A stretch of DNA of 64,000 nt from Rhizobium sp. (lineage in GTDB: Bacteria; Pseudomonadota; Alphaproteobacteria; Rhizobiales; Rhizobiaceae): NCBI GenBank assembly GCA_002796995.1, contig PEKW01000007.1:62001-126000 (forward strand), written 5' to 3'. Both the position numbers and the translations under genes were made by a program. Numbering within the stretch: the stretch's first letter is position 1; each line of letters starts with the position of its first letter. Shown here piece after piece: positions 35,853 to 44,848 of this stretch. The notes under the pieces were generated by a model. It was not told the DNA's origin and searched no databases. It was given only the letters and a program-made list of their open reading frames with translations.

Positions 35853-38852
35853 TCAGTGCGCCTCGTCCCAGTTGTGGGCGGCCCGGGCGTCGACCTTGAG
35901 CGGCACGCGCATGGAAACGGCCGGCATGGCCGCATGCTCCATCGTCTGGACGATGATCGGCATGGCCGCGTCGATCGCCTCGTCTTCGACCTCGAAGATC
36001 AATTCGTCATGCACCTGCAGAAGCATGCGCGCCTTTTCGCGAAGACCAGCCGCTTCGAGCGCCGGCTCGGCCTTGATCATGGCGCGGCGGATGATGTCGG
36101 CGGCCGAGCCCTGGATCGGAGCGTTGATGGCGGCCCGCTCGTTGAAGGCGCGCATGGACGGGTTGGACGACTTGATTTCCGGATAGTGGGCGCGACGGCC
36201 GAAGATAGTCTCGACATAGCCGTTTTCGCGGGCGAAGGCCTTGGTGCTCTCCATGTAGTCCTTGATGCCCGGGAAGCGCTCGAAATACTTCTTGATATAG
36301 TCGCCGGCCTCCGACCGCTCGATGCCGAGCTGGTTGGCGAGACCGAAGGCGGAAATGCCGTAGATGATGCCGAAGTTGATCGCCTTGGCGCGGCGGCGGA
36401 CTTCCGGCGGCATGCCCTCGACCGGAACGCCGAACATTTCCGAGGCGGTCATCGCATGAATGTCGATACCGTCGGCGAAGGCCTGGCGCAGCTGCGGGAT
36501 CTCGGCCACATGGGCGAGCACGCGCAGTTCGATCTGGCTGTAGTCGGCCGACAGGAGCTTGTGACCGGGCGTCGAGACGAAGGCCGTGCGGATCTTGCGG
36601 CCCTCGGCGGTGCGCACCGGAATGTTCTGCAGGTTCGGCTCGGAGGACGACAGGCGGCCGGTCGTGGTCGAGGCGAGCGAATAGCTGGTGTGGACCCGCT
36701 TCGTCTCCGGGTGGACGAAGCTCGGCAGCGCGTCCGTATAGGTGGATTTCAGCTTGGTCAGCTGGCGCCAGTCGACGATCTTGCGCGGCAGGGGCGCGCC
36801 TTCGGCCGCAAGGTCCTCCAGCACCTGGGCCGAGGTCGACCATTGGCCGGTCTTGGTCTTCGATCCGCCGGGAAGGCCCATGCGACCGAAAAGGATGTCG
36901 CCGAGCTGCTTGGGCGAGCCGATATTGAAGCGCTCGCCGGCGAGTTCATAGATCTCGTCCTCGAAGGCGGCTGCCTTCTGGCCGAGTTCGCCGGAAAGGC
37001 GCGACAGGATCTGGCGGTCGATCGAGATGCCGCGCTCTTCCATGTCGGCCAGTACCGGGACCAGCGGACGCTCGAGGCGCTCGTAGATGCGTGTCAGCTT
37101 TTCCGCCGCAAGGCGGGGCTTGAGCACCATCCACAGGCGCAGCGTCACATCGGCGTCTTCCGCCGCATAGGCGGTCGCCTTGTCGATATCGACATGGTCG
37201 AAGGTGACCGACGACTTGCCGGTGCCGGCGACATCCTTGTAGGCGATCGGCGTGTGCCCCAGCCAGCGCTCCGACAGGCCGTCCATACCGTGATTGCCCT
37301 TGCCGGCATCCAGCACGTAGGACATCAGCATGGTGTCGTCGAAGCCCTTGATGACGATGCCGTGGCGCTTCATCAGCAGGTAGTCGTATTTGAGGTTCTG
37401 CGCGACCTTGAGGATCGACGGATCCTCCAGCATGCCCTTGAGCGCTGCCAGCGCCTCGGCCATCGGGATCTGTCCTTCGGCCAGTTTCAGGCCGTCGCTG
37501 AACAGGTCGTCGCGGCCGGTCTTGTGGCCAAGCGGCACATAGGCGGCGCGAATGCCGGTGGAGCCGGACTGCTGGCCATTGTCGGCGATGGCCAGCGAGA
37601 AGCCGACCAGTTCGGCCAGCATCGGATCGATGGAGGTGGTCTCGGTGTCGAAGCCGACCAGGCCAGACTCGCGCGCAGCCTCGATCCAGGCGTTGAGCGT
37701 TTCGATGTCGCGGATCGTCTGGTAACCGGTCGTGTCGATCGTGCTGCCATGGAACGCGGCCGCGCGCGCGGCTGCGAGATCCGCAGGGGTCTGATCGCCG
37801 GTCGGAACCGCTGCCGACGGCAGCGTCTTGCCGGCGTCGACCGTCACGGCAGCCGAGGCGGTGGCCGCACCGTTTGCCGGGACTGCTGCATCCAGATCGG
37901 GACCGTGGGCGGCCGGACCCCATTCGACCGTCACCGGAGCCGGGTCGATGGCGGAGGCGTCGCAACCGCAGGCGTCGGCGACGCGGCGCGTCAGCGTGGT
38001 GAATTCCATCGTCTTCAGGAATCCGACCAGCTTCGGCCCGTCTTGCGGCTCCAGCACCAGGGCATCGAGCGGCATGTCGACCGGCACGTCGGTCTTCAGC
38101 GTCACCAGCTGGCGCGACAGGCGGACGAGATCCGCATTGGCCACGATGTTTTCGCGGCGCTTGACCTGCTTGATCTCGCCGGCACGCGCCAGCAGCGTGT
38201 CGAGATCGCCAAATTCCTCCAGCAGCTGCGCGGCGGTCTTCGGGCCGATGCCCGGGACACCGGGGACATTGTCGGTGGAATCGCCGGTGAGCGACTGCAG
38301 GTCGATCATCTTTTCCGGCGGAACACCCCATTTCTCGATGACGTCGGGAATGCCGATCTGCTTGTCCTTCATGCTGTCATACATGTGGACCATCGGGGTC
38401 ACGAGCTGCATCAGGTCCTTGTCGGACGAGATGATTGTGACGTCGGCGCCGATCGCCTCGGCCTGGCGGGCATAGGTCGCGATCAGGTCGTCGGCCTCGA
38501 AGCCCTCGGTCTCGATGCAGGGAAGGTTGAAGGCGCGGGTCGCTTGGCGGATCAGGCCGAACTGCGGGACCAGCTCTTCCGGCGGCGCCGACCGGTTGGC
38601 CTTGTACAGCGGATAGAGTTCCTTGCGGAACGTCTTCGACGAATAGTCGAAGATGACGGCGAAATGGGTGGGCGTCACCCCGACATTGGTGTCGCGCGCC
38701 TCTGTCAGCAGCTTCCACAGCATGTTGCAGAAGCCCGAGACGGCGCCGACCGGTAGCCCGTCCGACTTTCGGGTCAGCGGGGGAAGAGCGTGGAAGGCAC
38801 GAAAGATGAAGCCCGAGCCGTCGACGAGGAAGAGATGATCGCCTTTTTTCAT
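35853..38852 (-). CDS. polA: DNA polymerase I
   Basis: A 999-residue polymerase. The start at 38852 gives MKKGDHLFLVDGSGFIFRAF; the frame extension to 38981 is not conserved. The 5'-3' nuclease domain (about 1-300) has VIFDYSSKTFRKELYP and DSTDNVPGVPGIGPKTA. The 3'-5' exonuclease (about 370-590) keeps the metal motif GFDTETTSIDPM, so proofreading is probably intact. The polymerase domain has LSADYSQIELRVLAHVA, RRRAKAINFGIIYG and QVHDELIFEV. An Ala-rich linker near 340-370 joins the first two. It is divergent from an sRNA candidate and marR. Confidence 0.96.
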   Translation of the reverse strand: MKKGDHLFLVDGSGFIFRAFHALPPLTRKSDGLPVGAVSGFCNMLWKLLTEARDTNVGVTPTHFAVIFDYSSKTFRKELYPLYKANRSAPPEELVPQFGLIRQATRAFNLPCIETEGFEADDLIATYARQAEAIGADVTIISSDKDLMQLVTPMVHMYDSMKDKQIGIPDVIEKWGVPPEKMIDLQSLTGDSTDNVPGVPGIGPKTAAQLLEEFGDLDTLLARAGEIKQVKRRENIVANADLVRLSRQLVTLKTDVPVDMPLDALVLEPQDGPKLVGFLKTMEFTTLTRRVADACGCDASAIDPAPVTVEWGPAAHGPDLDAAVPANGAATASAAVTVDAGKTLPSAAVPTGDQTPADLAAARAAAFHGSTIDTTGYQTIRDIETLNAWIEAARESGLVGFDTETTSIDPMLAELVGFSLAIADNGQQSGSTGIRAAYVPLGHKTGRDDLFSDGLKLAEGQIPMAEALAALKGMLEDPSILKVAQNLKYDYLLMKRHGIVIKGFDDTMLMSYVLDAGKGNHGMDGLSERWLGHTPIAYKDVAGTGKSSVTFDHVDIDKATAYAAEDADVTLRLWMVLKPRLAAEKLTRIYERLERPLVPVLADMEERGISIDRQILSRLSGELGQKAAAFEDEIYELAGERFNIGSPKQLGDILFGRMGLPGGSKTKTGQWSTSAQVLEDLAAEGAPLPRKIVDWRQLTKLKSTYTDALPSFVHPETKRVHTSYSLASTTTGRLSSSEPNLQNIPVRTAEGRKIRTAFVSTPGHKLLSADYSQIELRVLAHVAEIPQLRQAFADGIDIHAMTASEMFGVPVEGMPPEVRRRAKAINFGIIYGISAFGLANQLGIERSEAGDYIKKYFERFPGIKDYMESTKAFARENGYVETIFGRRAHYPEIKSSNPSMRAFNERAAINAPIQGSAADIIRRAMIKAEPALEAAGLREKARMLLQVHDELIFEVEDEAIDAAMPIIVQTMEHAAMPAVSMRVPLKVDARAAHNWDEAH

Positions 38853-38999
38853 GTCGGCATGGATAGCGCGGGGCGTTCGAGGCGTCCATACAAACTTGCC
38901 GCAGGAGCCGTGCCGCAAACACGAAAACGTTACGAATTTGTAATCCGGCCTTCCCTTGAAAAACCATATTTCACCGCACATTTGATAGTCACCGGCGCC

Positions 39000-39140
39000 T
39001 GATCACGCCGCAGTCTGAAAGAGGCTCGTCCCCCGCCGCTTCAGACTGGACAAAGGCCTTATCCCCCTCTCCGGGCCTTTGTCCCCCATTTCGAAGCCGC
39101 CATGGCGCCCGCCTCCAAGCCATGGCGGCTTCTTGATGTC
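39000..39140 (+). ncRNA. Trans-acting sRNA candidate beside polA, three stem-loops (alpha-r7/Smr7C-like)
   Basis: The 388-bp gap between polA and marR carries three consecutive perfect hairpins. SL1 is CAGTCTGAA/TTCAGACTG (39011-39048). SL2 is GGACAAAGGCC/GGCCTTTGTCC (39048-39084). SL3 is GAAGCCGCCATGGC/GCCATGGCGGCTTC (39093-39132), followed by TTGATGT. The loops are C-rich (for example TTATCCCCCTCTCCG), suited to pairing with Shine-Dalgarno sequences. A CTTGAA -35-like element is at 38955-38960. From memory, Sinorhizobium Smr7C (alpha-r7, about 150 nt) lies next to polA; position and three-hairpin form fit. Ends are estimates. Confidence 0.68.
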
Positions 39141-39219
39141 CGGGCCATGGTTCGCCCGCCGCCGAAGCCTCAAAAAGACCCAATCCCGAACTAGATCGCC
39201 TGCGATTTATTCTTGAGAG

Positions 39220-39236
39220 AAGCCTTAAACAGGCTT
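39220..39236. promoter_or_regulatory. Inverted repeat before the marR-type gene
   Basis: AAGCCT-TAAAC-AGGCTT, a perfect 6-bp inverted repeat ending 4 bp before the ATG at 39241. Its place suggests autoregulation by the MarR-type protein; it could also be a short mRNA hairpin that affects translation. Confidence 0.4.
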
Positions 39237-39240
39237 ATCC

Positions 39241-39678
39241 ATGGGCATGGCTCAAAATCGCTCCGATTCCGCCACCTATCTCGCCGGCCAGCTGGCCAAG
39301 GGATTTGCCCGCGCCCTGCAGGTGCGTGCGGCGAAACTGGGATTTTCGGCCGGCCAGTTGCCTATCCTAATCGAGCTTTGGAACGAAGAGGGGCTGACGC
39401 AGAAGCAGCTTCTCGACCGCGTCGACATCGAACAGGCGACCATGGCCAATACGTTGTCGCGCATGGAACGCGACGGCCTGATCGAGCGCAGGCCGCATCC
39501 CTCCGATCGCCGCGCCCAGCTCGTCTTTCTCACCGACAAGGCCCGCGGCCTCAAAGACGAGGCGCTTGCCGCAGCCGACGCGGCGGATGAGGCGCTTTTC
39601 TCCGGTTTCCGCCGGTTCGAGAAGGAGTTGATGCTCGAATATATCCGCTGGGCGATCGACAACGCCCGCAAGGTCTAG
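39241..39678 (+). CDS. MarR-family transcriptional regulator
   Basis: A 145-residue winged-helix regulator, probably dimeric. LGFSAGQLPILIELWNEEGLTQKQLLDRVDIEQATMANTLSRMERDGLIERRPHPSDRRAQLVFLT covers the DNA-binding domain, with the DxRA-type wing SDRRAQ. N- and C-terminal helices form the dimer interface. There is no Cys, so thiol-based redox sensing as in OhrR is unlikely. Target genes are unknown; two palindromes flank it (39220-39236 and 39715-39729). Confidence 0.9.
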   Translation: MGMAQNRSDSATYLAGQLAKGFARALQVRAAKLGFSAGQLPILIELWNEEGLTQKQLLDRVDIEQATMANTLSRMERDGLIERRPHPSDRRAQLVFLTDKARGLKDEALAAADAADEALFSGFRRFEKELMLEYIRWAIDNARKV

Positions 39679-39714
39679 CCACGCATCACCGGTCCTGCGG
39701 CGGCCCGCACTTGA

Positions 39715-39729
39715 CGAAATTAAATTTCG
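39715..39729. promoter_or_regulatory. 15-bp palindrome upstream of the M20 peptidase gene
   Basis: CGAAATT-A-AATTTCG, a perfect 7-bp inverted repeat around one base, in the 119-bp gap between marR and the peptidase gene. A CTTGAC that could serve as -35 overlaps its left edge (39710-39715). The binding factor is unknown. Confidence 0.4.
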
Positions 39730-39797
39730 GCCGGCCTCGAAACCTCCAAACCTTTGGTCTATCGTCCCGGCGATTTGCAATGTCCAGGATGGATGCC

Positions 39798-41189
39798 ATG
39801 ACCGATATTTCCGCCGTACTCGACAGCGCCGACAAGGCCCTGCCTCAGAGCCTCGACCGCCTGTTCGACCTCGTCCGGATCCGCTCGATCTCGACCGATC
39901 CCGCCTACAAGGCCGAGTGCCGCAAGGCCGCCGAGTGGCTGGTCAAGGAACTGACCGCGCTCGGCTTCACGGCTTCGGTGCGCGACACGCCCGGCCATCC
40001 GATGGTCGTCGCCCACCACGCCGGCGCGACGACAAACGCGCCGCACGCGCTGTTCTACGGCCATTACGACGTCCAGCCGGTCGATCCGCTGAACCTGTGG
40101 GAGAACGATCCCTTCGCGCCGGCGATCAAGGAACTCGACGGTGGCCGCAAGGTCATCACCGGCCGCGGCACGTCCGACGACAAGGGCCAGCTGCTGACCT
40201 TCGTCGAAGCCTGCCGCGCCTACAAGGCGGTGCATGGCAGCCTGCCGATCGAGATCACCATCCTGTTCGAAGGCGAGGAAGAATCCGGTTCGCCATCGCT
40301 GAAGCCCTTCCTTTCCGCCAATGCCGAAGAACTGAAGGCCGACTATGCGCTGGTCTGCGACACCAGCATGTGGAACACGGAAACGCCGGCGATCGCGGCT
40401 GCGCTGCGCGGTCTGGTCGGCGAGGAGATCACCATCACCGCGGCCGACCGCGACCTGCATTCCGGCCTGTTCGGTGGCGCCGCCGCCAACCCGATCCACA
40501 TCCTGGTCGACATCCTGGCCGGCCTGCATGACGAAACCGGGCGTATCACCCTGCCGGGCTTCTACGACGGGGTCGAAGAGACGCCCGCCAACATCAAGGC
40601 ATCCTGGGAAACGCTCGGCCGCACGGCGGAAAGCTTCCTCGGCGAAGTCGGGCTGTCGATCCCGTCCGGCGAAAAGGGCCGCTCGGTGCTCGAGCTCACC
40701 TGGGCGCGGCCGACGGCAGAGGTCAACGGCATTACCGGCGGCTATACCGGCGAAGGCTTCAAGACCGTGATTGCCGCCAAGGCGTCCGCCAAGGTGTCGT
40801 TCCGGCTGGTCGGCGACCAGAACCCGGCCCAGATCCGCGAGAGCTTCCGCGCCTATGTGCGCTCGAAGATCCCGGCCGACTGCTCGGTCGACTTCCACGA
40901 ACATGGCGGCTCGCCGGCAATCCAGCTGTCCTATGACTCACCGGTGCTGACCAAGGCGAAGAACGCCCTGTCGGACGAATGGCCGAAGCCGGCCGTCGTC
41001 ATCGGCATGGGCGGATCGATCCCGATCGTCGGCGATTTCCAGAAGATGCTCGGCATGGATTCGCTGCTGGTCGGCTTCGGCCTGACCGATGACCGCATCC
41101 ATTCGCCGAACGAGAAATACGACCTGAACTCGTTCCACAAGGGCATCCGGTCGTGGATCCGCATTCTCGATGCGCTGGCTTCCTCCTGA
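39798..41189 (+). CDS. M20-family dipeptidase/metallopeptidase
   Basis: A 463-residue dizinc peptidase of the M20 dipeptidase class (carnosinase/CNDP type), cytoplasmic with no signal peptide. Metal and catalytic motifs in order: HALFYGHYDVQPVD, GRGTSDDKGQLLTFVEA, LFEGEEESGSPSL, VCDTSMWN, and RDLHSGLFGGAAANP for the lid/dimer domain. I take the ATG at 39798, which has AGGA upstream; in-frame ATGs at 39780 and 39789 are alternatives. The natural dipeptide is unknown. Confidence 0.88.
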   Translation: MTDISAVLDSADKALPQSLDRLFDLVRIRSISTDPAYKAECRKAAEWLVKELTALGFTASVRDTPGHPMVVAHHAGATTNAPHALFYGHYDVQPVDPLNLWENDPFAPAIKELDGGRKVITGRGTSDDKGQLLTFVEACRAYKAVHGSLPIEITILFEGEEESGSPSLKPFLSANAEELKADYALVCDTSMWNTETPAIAAALRGLVGEEITITAADRDLHSGLFGGAAANPIHILVDILAGLHDETGRITLPGFYDGVEETPANIKASWETLGRTAESFLGEVGLSIPSGEKGRSVLELTWARPTAEVNGITGGYTGEGFKTVIAAKASAKVSFRLVGDQNPAQIRESFRAYVRSKIPADCSVDFHEHGGSPAIQLSYDSPVLTKAKNALSDEWPKPAVVIGMGGSIPIVGDFQKMLGMDSLLVGFGLTDDRIHSPNEKYDLNSFHKGIRSWIRILDALASS

Positions 41190-41568
41190 GGGAGCCAGGA
41201 CTGTCGCGCATGCCGCCTTCCGGTCGGCATGCGCCAAAAACGCAAAAAGGCCGGGAGTTACCCGACCTTTCCTCTGCCGCTTCGACGCCCGTGCCAGTAC
41301 ATCCGTGGTCAGGGGCGGAAACGTGCAATGCGCATTTCCGGACTAGGGTCTGCCTTTCGGCTTGTCCCGCGTCCCATGATCAGGAGAATGAGGCCAAGTG
41401 ATTAACCAGTGGTTAACGGCGGCAACTTCCCTGATCCAAAACGCTGCAACACATCTTGGCGTGCAAGTTGCATTGGTTGATCCTTAAGTGGGAAGCCCGG
41501 ACGCCGATATCAAGGACCTCTTCAAACGAGACTTGCCTGATGGCGAAAGCTGCGGATAGAAAAGAACG
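41190..41568. other. 379-bp intergenic region with hairpin and CtrA-type box
   Basis: No credible gene. A hairpin AAAGGCCGGG/CCCGACCTTT (41246-41270, one mismatch) with A-runs on its left could end transcripts on either strand, mainly those of the minus strand. A CtrA-type box follows at 41402-41417. The last 150 bp before the ybaK-like gene contain only weak repeats (TGCAAC/GTTGCA around 41444-41471). Confidence 0.6.
41402..41417. promoter_or_regulatory. CtrA-type box upstream of the ybaK-like gene
   Basis: TTAA-CCAGTGG-TTAAC matches the CtrA consensus TTAA-N7-TTAAC exactly and is also an inverted repeat (TTAACCA/TGGTTAA). It lies 152 bp before the next start codon. Confidence 0.6.
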
Positions 41569-42027
41569 ATGAGCCTCCTGTCCGTCCGTACCTTCTTCGC
41601 CGAAAACGCCCCCGACATCGCAGTCATCGTCACCGATGCGAGTTCGGCGACGGTCGCGCTGGCCGCCGAAGCCCACGGGGTCGAGCCGGACCAGATCGCC
41701 AAGACGATCTGCCTCAGGATCGGCGACGCGGTCGTGCTGGTGGTGACCGCCGGCACCAAGCGGCTCGACAATCGCAAGTTCAAGGACCGCTTCGGCGTCA
41801 AGCCGCGCATGCTGGGGCCGGAAGAGGTGGTCGAAGTCACCAGCCATCCGGTCGGCGGCGTCTGCCCGTTCGGCCTGCCCTCGCCCCTCAAGGTTTATTG
41901 CGACGTATCGCTGAAGGCGTTCGACGAGGTCGTACCGGCCGCCGGCGCCACCAATTCGGCGGTCCACATCGCGCCGCAGCGCATGGCGGAACTGACCAAT
42001 GCCGAGTGGGCCGATCTCTGCCAGTAG
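41569..42027 (+). CDS. YbaK/EbsC-family aminoacyl-tRNA deacylase
   Basis: A 152-residue protein of the YbaK/ProXp superfamily that clears misacylated tRNA (Cys- or Ala-tRNAPro). Visible features are AKTICLRIGDAVVLVVTAGTKRLDNRKFKDRFG, with the conserved Lys region, and VTSHPVGGVCPFGLPSPLKVYCDVSL, the GGVxPFG loop. There is no tRNA-synthetase domain. It is the only gene between two CtrA-type boxes. The exact tRNA target cannot be told. Confidence 0.88.
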   Translation: MSLLSVRTFFAENAPDIAVIVTDASSATVALAAEAHGVEPDQIAKTICLRIGDAVVLVVTAGTKRLDNRKFKDRFGVKPRMLGPEEVVEVTSHPVGGVCPFGLPSPLKVYCDVSLKAFDEVVPAAGATNSAVHIAPQRMAELTNAEWADLCQ

Positions 42028-42109
42028 GGCGGTATGCATCGGCCGCTTGAGCGCGCGGGCCTGTGCCCGCGCCCCGGGGACGGCGCGATAGGGGAATGTT
42101 TACCGCGTG

Positions 42110-42124
42110 TTAACCCCCCCTTAA
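42110..42124. promoter_or_regulatory. CtrA-type box upstream of the class A PBP gene
   Basis: TTAA-CCCCCCC-TTAA has the 7-bp spacing of the CtrA site. It lies 49 bp before the first possible PBP start (42173) and 133 bp before the preferred one. The run of seven C is unusual. Confidence 0.55.
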
Positions 42125-42256
42125 ATCGCCGCATTTAGACTCCAATCCTCCGGCCGCGCCTTCCTGCTTGTCATGCGGCTGCAACACACAGCGCAAAGCG
42201 CGTCCCGGCGACGGCCGGTCGCAGGCGCACAGGTTTCTGGAGCAAGATCGCCGGCC

Positions 42257-44536
42257 ATGGCAAGCAGAGGCAAATCCCGTGAACGCGTCGAGCCGACCTT
42301 CGAGGAGGAGGACGAGCGCGACGACGAGTTTCGCGTCGATGCTGGCGACCGCATCGGCGGGAAGCGCACGGGTCGCGGCGCCAAGGCAAAGACCGGCAAG
42401 ACGGCAAAGGCCGGGTCCAAGCCGCGCTCGTCGGGCCGCGGCAAGGGTAAGGCCAAGCGCAGTTCCGGCGGGCTGTCGGGCTTGCTCGGCCGCCTGATCT
42501 ACTGGTGCATCGTACTCGGCATCTGGGGCGCCATCGGCGTCGGCGGGATCGTCATGTATTACGGCGCGCGCATGCCGAGCGCCAGTTCCTGGTCGATCCC
42601 CGAGCGTCCGCCCAACCTCAAGGTCGTTTCGGTCGAGGGAACCGTCATCGCCAATCGCGGCGCAACCGGCGGCGAGGCGCTGGCGCTCGAAGACATGTCG
42701 CCCTTCATCCCGCAGGCCGTCATCGCCATCGAGGACCGGCGCTTCTATTCGCATTTCGGCGTGGATCCGTTCGGCCTGGCCCGCGCGGTGGTGACCAATA
42801 TCGTCAGCGGCCGCACCGTCCAGGGCGGCTCGACGCTGACGCAGCAGCTGGCGAAGAACCTTTTCCTCTCGCCCGAGCGCACGGTCGAACGCAAGATCCA
42901 GGAAGTGCTTCTGTCCTTCTGGCTCGAACACAAATTCACCAAGGACCAGATCCTGGCCATGTATCTCAACCGCGTCTATTTCGGCTCGAACGCCTATGGC
43001 GTCGAGGCGGCATCGCGGCGCTATTTCTCCAAGTCGGCCCGCGACGTCAATCTCGGCGAGGCCGCGCTGCTGGCCGGTCTTCTGAAGGCGCCGTCGCGCC
43101 TTTCCCCGGCACGCGACCCTGAAGCCGCGGAAGCCCGGGCGCAGGTCGTTCTCGGCGCCATGCGCGAGGAAGGCTACATCTCAGAAGACGAAATCAAGAC
43201 GGCGATGTCGCAACCCCCGACCACGGCCAAGCGCTACTGGACCGGCGCGGGCCAATACGTGGCCGACATGGTACTCGACGAGACCAAGCGCCTCATCGGC
43301 ACGATCAGCGAAGATCTGCTCGTCGAGACGACGATCGACATGACGCTGGAGAAGAAGGCCGAGGCAGTGATCGTCGACAGCCTCGAGGCCGAGGGCGACA
43401 AGCTCAAGGCATCGCAGGCCGCTCTGGTATCGATCGACGGCACCGGCGCGATCCGCGCGCTGGTCGGAGGCAAGGACTATGCCGAGAGCCAGTTCAACCG
43501 CGCGGTCAAGGCCAAGCGCCAGCCGGGCTCGGCCTTCAAGCCGTTCGTCTACGCCGCGGCGCTGGAAACCGGCGTGCGCCCTGATTCCGTCCGCAACGAC
43601 GCGCCGGTCAGGATCGGCAACTGGACGCCGGAGAACTACGACGAGAAATATCGCGGGCCGGTCACCATCGCCAATGCGCTGGCCAATTCGCTAAACACGA
43701 TCGCCGCGCAGCTGGTGATGGAGGTGGGCCCGGACCATGTCATCAAGCTCGCCCACCGGCTCGGCATCGAATCGGAGCTGCAATCCAACGCCTCGATCGC
43801 ACTCGGCACCTCGGAAGTCTCGCTGCTCGAGCTGACGGCCGCCTATGCCCCGTTCATGAACGGCGGCTACAAGGCGACGCCGCACATCATCCGGCGCATC
43901 TCCACCGCCGAGGGCAAGGTGCTCTACGAGAACGACTATGCCGAACCGCCGCGCGTCCTCGGCGAACCGGTGGTCGCCGCCATGAACCGCATGCTGAAGG
44001 GCGTCATCACCGAGGGCACCGGCAAGAAGGCGCGACTCGACGGCTGGGAAGCGGCGGGCAAGTCCGGGACGACCCAGTCCTTCCGCGACGCGCTGTTCGT
44101 CGGTTACACCAGCAACCTGACGACCGGCGTATGGTTCGGCAATGACGACGGCCAGTCGATGAAGAAGGTGACGGGCGGCGGGCTTCCCGCCAAGGCCTGG
44201 CACGACTTCATGACCGCCGCCCATGCGGGGCTGACGCCCGTGCCGTTGGCCGGCGAAGGTTATGTGGAACCGCAGGCACAGCCGATGACAATCGGCACCA
44301 TTCTCTCCGACGTGTTCTCCGGCGGCGAAAAGCGCTATCCGACGGCGCCCGGTACCCCCGCCGGCAGGCAGGGCAATATTCCTCAGGCCGACATGCCGCA
44401 GGCAGAAATCCCGCAGGCGGATCCCTATCAGCAGGGCGCAGGCGGGCCTATTCCGCCGGCCGATGTCGGCGCTCCGTCACCGGTCCGGCCGGCGGCCAGG
44501 CGCACCACGCTCATGGACATCATCATGGGCCAATAG
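42257..44536 (+). CDS. Class A penicillin-binding protein (PBP1A family)
   Basis: A bifunctional peptidoglycan glycosyltransferase/transpeptidase of 759 residues, anchored in the inner membrane with its domains in the periplasm. The first 75 residues are charged and very basic (KRTGRGAKAKTGKTAKAG). One helix lies at about 80-103. The glycosyltransferase Glu is E159 in VIAIEDRRFYSHFG; QGGSTLTQQLAKNLFLS follows. Transpeptidase motifs are RQPGSAFKPF (SxxK), NSLN and KSGTTQ. The tail has QADMPQAEIPQADPYQQ repeats. The longer start at 42173 has no ribosome-binding site. A CtrA-type box upstream hints at cell-cycle control. Confidence 0.92.
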   Translation: MASRGKSRERVEPTFEEEDERDDEFRVDAGDRIGGKRTGRGAKAKTGKTAKAGSKPRSSGRGKGKAKRSSGGLSGLLGRLIYWCIVLGIWGAIGVGGIVMYYGARMPSASSWSIPERPPNLKVVSVEGTVIANRGATGGEALALEDMSPFIPQAVIAIEDRRFYSHFGVDPFGLARAVVTNIVSGRTVQGGSTLTQQLAKNLFLSPERTVERKIQEVLLSFWLEHKFTKDQILAMYLNRVYFGSNAYGVEAASRRYFSKSARDVNLGEAALLAGLLKAPSRLSPARDPEAAEARAQVVLGAMREEGYISEDEIKTAMSQPPTTAKRYWTGAGQYVADMVLDETKRLIGTISEDLLVETTIDMTLEKKAEAVIVDSLEAEGDKLKASQAALVSIDGTGAIRALVGGKDYAESQFNRAVKAKRQPGSAFKPFVYAAALETGVRPDSVRNDAPVRIGNWTPENYDEKYRGPVTIANALANSLNTIAAQLVMEVGPDHVIKLAHRLGIESELQSNASIALGTSEVSLLELTAAYAPFMNGGYKATPHIIRRISTAEGKVLYENDYAEPPRVLGEPVVAAMNRMLKGVITEGTGKKARLDGWEAAGKSGTTQSFRDALFVGYTSNLTTGVWFGNDDGQSMKKVTGGGLPAKAWHDFMTAAHAGLTPVPLAGEGYVEPQAQPMTIGTILSDVFSGGEKRYPTAPGTPAGRQGNIPQADMPQAEIPQADPYQQGAGGPIPPADVGAPSPVRPAARRTTLMDIIMGQ

Positions 44537-44708
44537 GCGTCTGCGTCTTGTATCGGCGCATGGCAGGAACCATCTTTTCGGATGCAGCCCGGCGCAAGGC
44601 TTGACCGCTATCGGTCTTGCCCAGTCAGGCCGTAGATTTCAGGCCGCAAAAAGGCCGGCAAATGGACGCCAATCTGTTCTTTTTACAGGGTTACGCCCCG
44701 TTTCCAGC

Positions 44709-44737
44709 CTTGCAGTCAGAAAAACCGCTTCTTATAT
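44709..44737 (+). promoter_or_regulatory. RpoH (sigma-32) promoter of dnaK
   Basis: CTTG at 44709-44712, an 18-bp spacer, then CTTATAT at 44731-44737, matching the alphaproteobacterial RpoH form CTTG-N17/18-CYTATNT in full. It sits 111 bp before the dnaK start, in a 312-bp gap whose other content is a GACCG/CGGTC hairpin near 44601-44625 after the PBP stop. Confidence 0.78.
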
Positions 44738-44848
44738 ACGCGACATAACCGCAGCGAAGGCTGCGAGATCCCAGACCATCCACGTCGAGGGGCCGTCAGG
44801 GGAATGCCTTTCGGGGGTTCCGACGGCCTGCTTCAAGGAGAGAATGAC

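Noticed and set aside
35652-38756. A 1034-codon open frame on the plus strand opposite polA
   Set aside because: It is the mirror of polA codon bias (Arg/His/Asp/Gly-rich with no domain). polA motifs on the minus strand are complete and in order.
44804-44848. Upstream extension of dnaK by 15 codons
   Set aside because: DnaK proteins start at [13 protein letters not shown]; the AAGGAG lies inside the extension.
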